A stretch of DNA of 14,669 nucleotides from Parvularia atlantis (lineage: Eukaryota > Opisthokonta > Rotosphaerida), in assembly GCA_943704415.1 (NCBI GenBank), contig CALSCO010000820.1, positions 1 to 14,669 of the forward strand, read 5' to 3'. A program made the translations under genes and the position numbers. Positions 1 through 8,100 of this stretch are shown one piece after another. A model generated the notes under the pieces. The model searched no databases, had not been told where the DNA came from, and saw nothing but the letters and a program-made list of their open reading frames with translations. Each line of letters opens with the position of its first letter. The first letter of the stretch is position 1.

Positions 1-15
1 CCCCCCCCCCCCCCC
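1..15. repeat. poly-C run at the left edge
   Basis: The window opens with 15 consecutive C. It lies where APC1 should continue into its next exon, apparently inside or just past an intron that starts at 73. It is either a real homopolymer at which assembly stopped or a sequencing or assembly artefact. Confidence 0.9.
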
Positions 16-2987
16 GCGCGCCGGTCAGCTCGCACGCATTGCAGCAAGTCGTGCACGCGCACCAAGCTTGCACGTGGCGGTCTCGCGACCAAGCCGCACG
101 AGCTCCTGCAGGGGCCACCCAATGCCCAGCGGCATCTCGTCGATGTCTGCCGCAAGGGTGTAAGTGGGATGCCGTGCGGCGCAGCGACAGCAGTTGCACA
201 TGCCTCGCGCGGTCAGACCGCTCTCGTCCAGCGCCGCCACGGCCGAGATGGGATCGCGCGCACACGCACGCAGCGCGCGATACAGCTCGCCCACGGCCGT
301 GACGGTCGGCAGCACGACCGGCGCCGCATCGGTGGCCATCGGGCACTCGTGCGGCAGGTCGAGCAGGGTGCGGACGAGGTCCAGCGAGACAGGCGGCCAC
401 GAGCGCTCGCCCTGAAGGCACGCGAGGCAGTCGTCCAGCATCGAAGGCGGGACCGCAGGACCGTCGCGCTCGTATCGCAACAGCGGCTCGCCGACGGCAT
501 GCACGTGGTCCAGTTGCAGCGCTGGCGCACGTCCGCGACCGTCAGTGCCACGACAGGTCAGCGTCAACGACGGCGCACCCCATGGCGTGTTCTCACCCAG
601 GTCGCCGTTGCGCAGGTAGAGCGCCTGGTAGGCGCGCCAGTGCAGATGTGTGGCCAGCGGCACCAGCAAGTCGCGTCGCAGGGTGCGGCTGAGGCGCTGC
701 AGCGACGCGCGCAGCGACAGCTCCTCGTGCAGGATGTGCAGGCTGCGGGCACCGCGTCAGGTCTCGCGTCTGCGGCATGCACGTGCGCACCTCAGCGCCA
801 TGGCTGGAACAAAGCGCACCGCGTCTTGCACACGCGCGGGCAGCTCCACATGCTCGCGCACCGCCTGTGCGGCCATGAGCTGATCTCAGCAATGACCACG
901 GGCACGCGCGCACGGCAGCACACCGTGTGCACAGCTTGCAGCCAGCCAGTCACGCCCACCGCCGTGCCAAACACGCACGACAGCGCCGCGCACAGGCCGA
1001 TCCAGGCGGCTGACGGGGTGGCGTCCGCGTCGGCGCGCGTATGCCACGCCGCCAGGGCCGCCTGCAGGTTGGCGGACGACGCAACGGCCGCAGCGACGCG
1101 CACGGTCCACAGCAGCGCTGGTGGCAGGCAGAGCTCGAGCGCGTGCTGCACCTGTCGCCAATGCAAGCATCAGCGCGTCAGGCGAGGTTCTCGAGAACTG
1201 CGCGAAAACAGACCTGCACAACGAGCGCGTCGTCCCTCGGCATGAGCGGTGCCAGACGGAGCGCGGCTGTCTGACCCGACGGCAGCTCAACGACGAGCAG
1301 GTCGCGCACGACGCGCTGGATGCTGGCCTGTGCGACAAGTCAGGGCAGCGCGTTTGTCACGCGAGTCCCTTACGAGCTGTCTCTGCTCAGTCGGCCGAGC
1401 TGTCGATGGCTGCGCCTGGACGGCCGCCGGCGGCGACAGCAGCACGACGACGTCCTCGTCCACGTCCATCACCGACGTGCTGCCGACCGAAACGTGCCTG
1501 GGCGGGTGCGTCAGGCCGAGCCGTGTTGTCATGCGCCCAGCACGCACGACGTGTCCAAGGCTGCTGCGACGGCTGGTGCGGCCACGTCCACGCGATACGA
1601 AAACGCCGGCTCCTGAACGGCGCCGCGGTGAACACCACTGGCGATTGTTGTGCACCACACACCTGCATCACATGCAGCGTCCCGTCCGCCTGCACGACCA
1701 CGATGTCGCGCTGGACGCCGTCGTCGTCGCTGTGGCTGAGCCGCGTGAGCTGCATCGGCACGGCGCTGGCGATCCTGCAGAACTAGCAGTGAGCACGCAA
1801 GCGCAGACAAACGAGCGCCCGCGCGACGCACCTCGGCAGCTGGAAGGCCGGGACGAGCGCCGGCTGCACGGGCTGCTGATCAAAGCCGCAGAGCGTCAGC
1901 GCCGTGAGCTCCGCCGCGTGCGCCTCGCCGGTGCGCGAGACGATGTTGAGCAGGATGTCGCCCGCGGACGAGTGCGAGCAGAACGCCGTCAGGGGCACGC
2001 TGCTGCCGGCCCGCCGTGTCAGCCGCCAGCGCAAGCGACCTGCGCGTGCACGCACTGGTGCGCTGCCCGCGCCGACCAGATGCGCCACGTGAGCAGATCA
2101 GGCGCGATGAGCACCAGGTCCTGCGTTGCCTTGACCGTCGGTGCGGGCGACGCGGGCGTGCGCGCAGGCGAGCCCGACAGAGCGCCCGGCGACGCCGCAC
2201 TGAACGGCGCGGGCGGGCCAGCGCCTGTCATGATCGAGATGCGCCGGCGCTTGGACGGCGACGAGGCGGTGCCGGGCGTGGCCATGCCGCCGAGCGAGGC
2301 GCGGCCACCAAGTGAGCGGCGCTGGGGCGTGACCATGCCGGCGAGCGACCGGCGTCCGTGCGGCGCCGGCGGCACTAGTCGTGCGGGCGTGGGCGGCTCG
2401 ACCACCGCGACCGGCGCCGCGACCGGCGCCGCGCCCATCGCCACGGCCATCGGCGAGCCGCGCCACCAGTAGAGCCAGGCCGAGACCTCGCCGCCGTCGG
2501 GGTCGTGTGCGATGATGAGCGGGGCCTCGTCGTGCACGACGGCGACGATGTGCGCGCCGGCCGGCCAGGCGTCGGCGCCCATGGGCACGAGCTGGCCAAG
2601 CGGGTGCGTGAGCGTGAAGAGCGCTGGTAGGGCCGCGGTCTCGGGCGTGTGCGCGCGCGCGAGCAGGAGGCCGTCGGCGAGGGCGAACGCGCCACGCAGG
2701 GCAAACGGCAGCGGCACGTCGTAGTGCCGCCCCAACGCAGGGTAGTGCAGGTGCAGCGCGCGGCCGAGCACGACGCAGAGCGCGAGGGCGCTGCTCGAGC
2801 CGTCCAGCGTCAGGTCCATGCGCGCCCACAGCGCCTGCTGCACCGGCTCGGCGAACGTGCGCCGCGCACAGACACGGCCGCGGCGCGTGTGCACGACAGT
2901 CGCCGCGCCCTCGACGTGCAGCGCGTCGTCCGTGCCGGGCGCCGCATCGAGCGCGGGCGGCACGTTGAGCGACGCGACCGCCTCCAT
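1..2987 (-). CDS. APC1: Anaphase-promoting complex subunit 1, N-terminal part (5' complete, 3' cut by window edge)
   Basis: APC1 is the scaffold of the APC/C ubiquitin ligase that drives the metaphase-anaphase transition and mitotic exit. Exons (minus): 2987-2056, 2002-1832, 1774-1663, 1612-1548, 1497-1374, 1327-1214, 1151-924, 879-791, 742-204, 146-74; about 815 residues, all phases consistent. Family signatures recognised by eye include QQALWARMDLT, LPALFTLTHPLGQL followed by an acidic beta-rich stretch, IQRVVRDLLVVELPSGQ, ALSLHILHEELSLR, LVRTLLDLPHECPM, and DIDEMPLGIGWPLQELVRLG near the cut. Together they cover the N-terminal propeller-like domain, which has a long Pro/Ser/Arg-rich insert (about residues 210-300), and the start of the helical region. 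The PC repeats and C-terminus (over half the protein) lie outside. The ATG at 2987 is chosen because the frame upstream has only a GTG (3053). A TATA-like TGATATAC lies about 25 nt upstream of it. Intron 7 (880-923) is the least certain; its donor could be at about 959. Intron 9 has a GC donor. Confidence 0.88.
147..203 (-). other. GC-AG intron in APC1
   Basis: This 57-nt intron reads GAG|GCATGT at the donor and GCGGCAG| at the acceptor, with CACTTAC as a likely branch site. Only this splice joins SGLTAR to DIDEMPLGIG in frame, and that junction matches the conserved APC1 block (human: GFTLRD followed by LETLPFGIALP, from memory). The nearest GT donor options either shift the frame or insert unrelated cysteine-rich residues. 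Confidence 0.7.
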
Positions 2988-3100
2988 CACGGCCAAACAG
3001 GCGGACAGCGGTATATCACAGTAACCTCCAGCGACTAGGCGGCCAGCACACACCCGCGACGCGCGCCCTGATCAGCCCCAGCGGCACCTGCGGGGTCGCG

Positions 3101-3671
3101 TCAAGGGCGTGCAACGGGCCGGGCGCGCGCCACACACACCGCGCCCGAGACGTGCCGGTCGGTGGGCAGCTCATGCGCGCCGTCGGCCTCGACCCAGCAG
3201 TGGCCCAGAGGCACGCGCACGACCGGCAGGCCCACGGTGTCGAGCGGCACGGGCGCGGTCTCGTGCAGCCGCACGATGTCGCCCTGCAGCGCCGCGACGC
3301 GCCGCACGACGTGCTGCCGGGGCTGTGTTTGCGACCTGCGGCCCGGCGTCAGTCGTGTGGCGCACACGCACTCACGCTGACGCCAGCGCACGCACGCCAG
3401 CACGACCACGTCGCCGGGCCGCAGATCATATGCCGTCGTCGTCACCGTCCAGCGCGACAGCACCAGCCAGTCGCCGGGCATCACCGCGGGCTGGGCGCGC
3501 GCAACCACATTCAGCCGGCGAGCGCGGCGCGAGTGCGCACGCCACCGCCATGCGTCTCCCGCGCGCCGGGTCGTCTTCGTCCGCGGCCACGCGCACCACG
3601 TCCACTAGCACGTCCGACAGCATCGCCACGACGGGCGTCGCGACGGCCACGCGCCACAGGAACGCGCGCAT
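3101..3671 (-). CDS. IMP2: Mitochondrial inner membrane protease subunit 2-like (S26 signal-peptidase family), catalytic dyad apparently substituted
   Basis: Imp2 is a subunit of the inner-membrane peptidase that trims sorting signals on the intermembrane-space side. Exons (minus): 3671-3546, 3490-3396, 3335-3101; 151 residues, slightly short for the family. Residues 4-28 form a hydrophobic N-terminal anchor. Then come MPGDWLVLSRW (46-56), RPGDVVVLA (66-74), HVVRRVAALQGDIV (82-95) and VPLGHCWVEADG, all in Imp2 order and spacing. In the GxSMxP box the model reads GRRMAP (38-43), so Arg40 stands where the nucleophilic Ser should be. In the KRV box it reads RRV (85-87), so Arg85 stands where the general-base Lys should be. 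The last box is also loose (ADG for the usual GDN). Intron 2 (3336-3395) is 60 nt and stop-free, so an unspliced reading stays open. It lies in tandem with APC1 (113-nt gap) and divergent from the next gene. Family assignment is firm; activity is doubtful. Confidence 0.78.
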
Positions 3672-3744
3672 CAGCGGCTGGGCCGCGAGTAAGTGAGGTT
3701 CGCCGGCATGATGTCACTAAGCGCGGCGCAGTCAGGCGAAACTG
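3672..3744. promoter_or_regulatory. Short divergent intergenic region between the IMP2-like gene and the 3745 gene
   Basis: Seventy-three bases separate the two proposed start codons, so any promoter elements must serve both genes or overlap their first exons. No clear TATA box is visible. Two in-frame ATGs at 3708 and 3711 open a short plus-strand frame that would not join the main frame of the downstream gene at its intron-1 donor (3784), so they may be upstream ATGs. Confidence 0.4.
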
Positions 3745-5040
3745 ATGCAGTGGTTTCAACGAATGTCGAGTCCGCCGAGCTTGGTGACAGCCACCCCCCA
3801 CCCCCCCTTGTTATCCTCGGAACCGCGCGGCTGACGCGTCGCGGCGCCGCAGATAGCCCTACCCGTGAGCGGCATGCCTGTGACGGGCGCGGCAGGCATG
3901 CAGCCCGACAGCGCGGCCGTGCTCGCCGAGGTGCTGCGCCGCCAGCAGCGCTACGCGGCGGCAGCGCCCTCGCCCGACACGACGCGCGGCTCAAGCTCGT
4001 CGCTTGGCTCGCTCGACCCGCCGTCGTACTCGGCGGTCACGGTCGGCGGTGCGGGCGTGGGCACGGGCGCGGTCGTGCGTGACAGCAAGCAGCAGCCGGT
4101 CGCGCACCTCAGCCCGCGCCGTGAGCCGCCGGGCCAGCGCCGCTACCGCGCCCAGTGCGGTGCCTGCACGCGCTCGCTCGACTTTGAGGTGACCGGTGCC
4201 GATGTGGGCACGGTGATCGACCTCGTCTGCGACGCGTGCAACGCGCGCACGCCCATCCGCGTCGAGGGTGCCGCCGCTCCGGCCGCGCAGCCCGTCGGAC
4301 ACGTCATGGGCATGCCGCTCGACATGCCCGCAGGCGCGGCCCGGCCTCTCCCGCCCGCGGGTTACGGCTATGTGCCCTCGCAGGTGCGTGCGTGCACGAG
4401 TGGGCGTGCGATCACTCAGCAGACAGCTCCTATAGTTCCAGACCGTGCAGCTCTCGATCGGTGCTGGGCCAAGCGGCATGCAGACAATCTACGTCAACGG
4501 CGCGCCCGTGGCCGTGATGGCGCCCGCAGCGTCCGCACCCGCGCCGGCTGCACCCGCTCCGCCGCGTGACGACCCGAGCTGGAACGGCGTGATCGTGCCG
4601 GGCCTGTACCGCCTGGCCGGTGCGTCCCAGCATCGACTGCGCGTGCGCGCGCCATCAACTTCGCGCGCAGGCCACGAGACGGTCGACAAGGACATGCCGC
4701 GGCACGCGCCGACATTTCTGCTCACCGTCAACGGCGACAAGAGCGTCGTGGGCGAGGCCGAGACTGCTGGCGTCGGCAAGGCGGCCGTCGTGCGTGCCAG
4801 GACAAGTGCGCGCGTTTGGGCGCTCACGCGCACGCGCAGAACGGCTCGGTGGACGTGCTCGGCAAGCCCTCGTTCCACATCACGCTCAAGCTACGCACGC
4901 TCGTCGGCACGCGCACGTACAACGGCATTTGCAAGGCGCGCGTCTTCTCTGGGCAGTTCTTCTCGGGCGCATCATACAAGGCCACCGACCCGGCCAGCCG
5001 CGGCACGTTCCAGCTGCAGCTGACCAAGCTGATCCCGTGA
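3745..5040 (+). CDS. Unrecognised protein with PPxY motif, CxxC-x20-CxxC module and beta-rich C-terminal half
   Basis: I do not recognise this family. Exons: 3745-3783, 3853-4383, 4442-4619, 4671-4789, 4840-5040; 355 residues. Exon 1 is inferred: 3784-3852 has a GT donor, a CTGAC branch and a CAG acceptor like its neighbours, and joins MQWFQRMSSPPSL to IALPVSGMPV in frame. Starts at 3763 or 3874 are alternatives. The N-terminal part is Ala/Ser/Gly-rich and carries LDPPSYS (PPSY at 69-72), a WW-domain ligand form used by Rsp5/Nedd4 adaptors. Cys115, 118, 139 and 142 form a compact zinc-ribbon-like pair of knuckles. An Ala/Pro linker leads to a conserved-looking C-terminal half (about 230-355) with alternating hydrophobics, for example TFLLTVNGDKSVVGEAE, SFHITLKLRTLVGTRTYNG and GTFQLQLTKLIP at the terminus, suggesting a beta-sandwich or barrel. 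There is no signal peptide or membrane segment. It ends 77 nt from the SMC2 stop, tail to tail. Confidence 0.72.
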
Positions 5041-5117
5041 GGCTTGTGTGCGTGCAAGGACAGAGCGCGTTTGCTTTCGCAGGGGGGAAAGGGAATCTAT
5101 ACACGGCGACCGTAGGC
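5041..5117. other. Tail-to-tail gap between the 3745 gene and SMC2
   Basis: Seventy-seven bases separate two convergent stop codons. The gap contains a purine-rich GGGGGGAAAGGGAA stretch and AATCTATACA. No canonical AATAAA is seen on either strand, so the 3' ends of the two transcripts probably overlap. Confidence 0.4.
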
Positions 5118-8100
5118 TCACTTCTGCTTGCGGTGCTGCACGTGTTGCTCCACGAGCGACACGCCGTCGCGGAACTTGGCCTTGAACAGGACGTTGGCGT
5201 TATTGAACATGCCGTCCTTGAGCGAGACGACGATAAACTGCGCGCCGTGGAACCGGTTCTTGAACAGCTGCCCGATGTTCTGCACGGTCGCCCCCGTGAG
5301 CCTCCCGCGCAAAGCGGCCGGCATCAGCGCGCGCCGCACCTGCGTGTGCGACAGGTCGAGCGCCGCGTCGATCTCATCGAGGATGTACAGTGGCGCGGGC
5401 TTGTACGACAGCAGCGACAGGATGAGCGAAAGCGCCACGAGCGACCTGCGGGCGGCGTCAGGCTCGGCGGCCGCGCCCAGTCATCGCGCACCGTTGCCCG
5501 CCACTCAGCTCCGTCAGGCTTTGCTTCCACACGCCGCCCAGGTTGACCTTGATCTCGAGGCCGTCGCTGCGCCGAACGCTGCATGAGCCTCGCGTGCGTT
5601 GCGCGCGCGCAAGCCACACCTGATCTCCTGGCCCTCGGGCGCGTCCAGCTTGCACGACGAGCTCGGCAGGAGGTCGCCAAAGATCGCCCCAAAGTCCTGG
5701 TTGACCTTCTCCCACGTCTTGTGCAGCGCCTGGTCGGTTGCCGGCTCAGCGGCGGCTCCCCGCGTGCCCGGGCACACCGCACCTCCTTCTTCTTCACATC
5801 GAGCATACTGATCGTGTCCTCGATCTTCTGCTTGTCGTTGAGCACGATCGCCAGCTTCTTTTTCAGCGCCGACTCCTCCTTCTCGACGCTGCACGGGGCG
5901 TGCCTGCTCAGCTCCACGCCCGCAGCGCCGCAACACCGCACGGGGACGCACCGGTCGATCATGTTCATGACCTTGCGGTTCACATTCTTGCCCAGGCGCG
6001 TCTGCGTCTCCTCGAGCTGCTCCAGGCGGCGCTTGGCCTCGGCCACGTTCTGGTCGCCAAAGTCGTACGTCGTGCCGGGCACGCCAAAGTGCCTGCGCCG
6101 TGGTCGCCGTCAGTCAGCGGCCGAAACCGCGAGCGCACGCAGGCACGGCCACGCACTGCTTCTGGTCCGCGATCCACTCGTACTGACGCTCGAGGTTGCG
6201 CAGCGCCGTCTCGGCACCCTGTCGCTCCTTCTGGAACTTGCTGATCTCGAGCGTGAGGCGCTTGGCCTCGAGCTCGGCCTCGCTGATGGCCTCCGTCCTG
6301 CCCGCGCGACTGTGAGACGCCCGGCACCGCGCTGCCCGCTCGCCCGCGCACCGTGACTTGACGTGCTCCTGCAGCGCCGCGAGCTCGTCGTCATACGCCG
6401 ACAGCTTGTCGCGCTCGATTTGCTGCGCCTGCTTGATCTGGTTGAACTCGTCCTGCGCCGCCGCTCGCCGTCAGCGCGCGCGTGTCGCCGTGACCCCGCA
6501 CGTACGCTCAGGCGAGCCAGGTCGCGCTTCTGGTCGTCGAGCTGCGCCTTAAGCTGCGCGATGGCCGCTTCGGCCGCCTTGACCTGCTCGGCAGTCTGCA
6601 CGATCTCGTCCGCGCTTTGCTCTGGCGTTGCGAGGGCGTGAGCGTTGCGCCAAGCGAGGTGCGCGCCGCGCACTCTGCTCGAGTTGCAGCGTCTGGATCG
6701 CCGCCTGCTTCTGCTTGAAGGCCTTGCTCTGGCTGGTCAGGTCGGCCTTAAGCTTGGCCAGGTTGCCCTGTCCGGCCATTGAGCGCGAGGCCGACGGTAC
6801 AGCGCGACCGCGCGAACCTTGAGCGCGGCCAGCTTGCCGTCGCGGTTGTCCGAGAGCTCCTGGATCTCGCGCTCGATGCGCTTGCACTCGGCCACGGCCT
6901 CCTTCTCGCGCTGCTGCGCCGCGTCGATCGTGTGCTTGTGCTGCGCCAGCTCGGCGCGGATCGTCTCGAGCTGCTTCACCGTCTTGCGTGCCGCCGAGTA
7001 TGTGTTAGAGGCCAGCCACCGCGCCGCGCGACACGCACCTGGCCGTGCGGGCTGTCGTCGAGCTGCTTCTGTACCAGACCGAGCTCGTGCTGCTTCAGCT
7101 CTTCGACCTTCTTCAGCTCGTGGTACGTCTTGGACACCTTGGCAATCTGCGCGAGGTCCTGCTCAACCTGCGGGGGCGGTGGCGCGAGGTCAGCAAGAGC
7201 GTCCGGGCTCTGGCTCGCCACGCACCTGGGCCAGCTGCACCTCGCGCTCGTCCAGCTCGCCCTTGACCGCGCGCAGCTCCTGCAGCTTGAGCAGGAGCGA
7301 GCTGCGACGCGCACGTGCGCCGGGCTCAGCAAGCGGCGGCGGGCCGCAGAGGGCCGGCAGAGGACGCACCCGTTGCTGGGCGCCGAGCCACCCGTGAGCG
7401 TGCCCGACGGCTCGTACACGTCGCCCTCGAGCGTGACCGCGCGCAGCTTGGCCTCGAACGCGACGGCCTTGGCGGCGTCCTTGTCTGCGCGCTCGCACGG
7501 CTCAGCAGCCGCACTCGGTGCGCACGCGCAAAACTGGCAGGGCACCCTTGCACACGATCGTCGAGCCAAAGACAAACTCCAGGGCCGCCTGCACGTCCCT
7601 CTCGTAGCCGACAAGCGACAGCGCGAGCTCGACACGGCCCGGCGCAAGTGCCTTGGCCTGCGCGGCGTCCTGTCAGCTGGCCGGTCGCACGATCGCTTGC
7701 GGCGCACCTTGGCCAGCCGGTCCGCCGAGACGGTGCTGCGCTGGATCTTGTTGAGCGGGATGATCGTGACGCGCTTCTGCAGCTTGCCCTTCTCCAGCAG
7801 CTGCGTGCCCACGACCTCGGTGTCGACGACGACCTGCGCGGACGAGCGGTCAACCGGGCGTGCACTCAGACGCAGCGCGCACACCGAGTACAGACGGCCG
7901 CCCGCGGCGACCTCGAGTGCCGTCGCGCAGTCGAGCTGGGCGGGGCGAACGCATCAGCGCACGCGCAGCAGGTGGTGGCAGCGGGCACCTTGTCGGCCGG
8001 GATTGTCACCAGGTTGGCTACCAGCCCGTGCACCTGCCGGCGGTCAAATCCGGGCGTCGGGTCCGAGTAGACGAAGCGCAGCCGGTTCATCACATCCGAG

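Noticed and set aside
169-2472. Overlapping plus-strand open frames of 220-400 codons opposite APC1
   Set aside because: They are antisense shadows of APC1 exons with no domain signature; the minus strand gives a coherent APC1 protein across ten exons.
2019-3053. APC1 start at the GTG codon 3053
   Set aside because: A nuclear gene should start at ATG; the first in-frame ATG is 2987, and the intervening residues do not look conserved.
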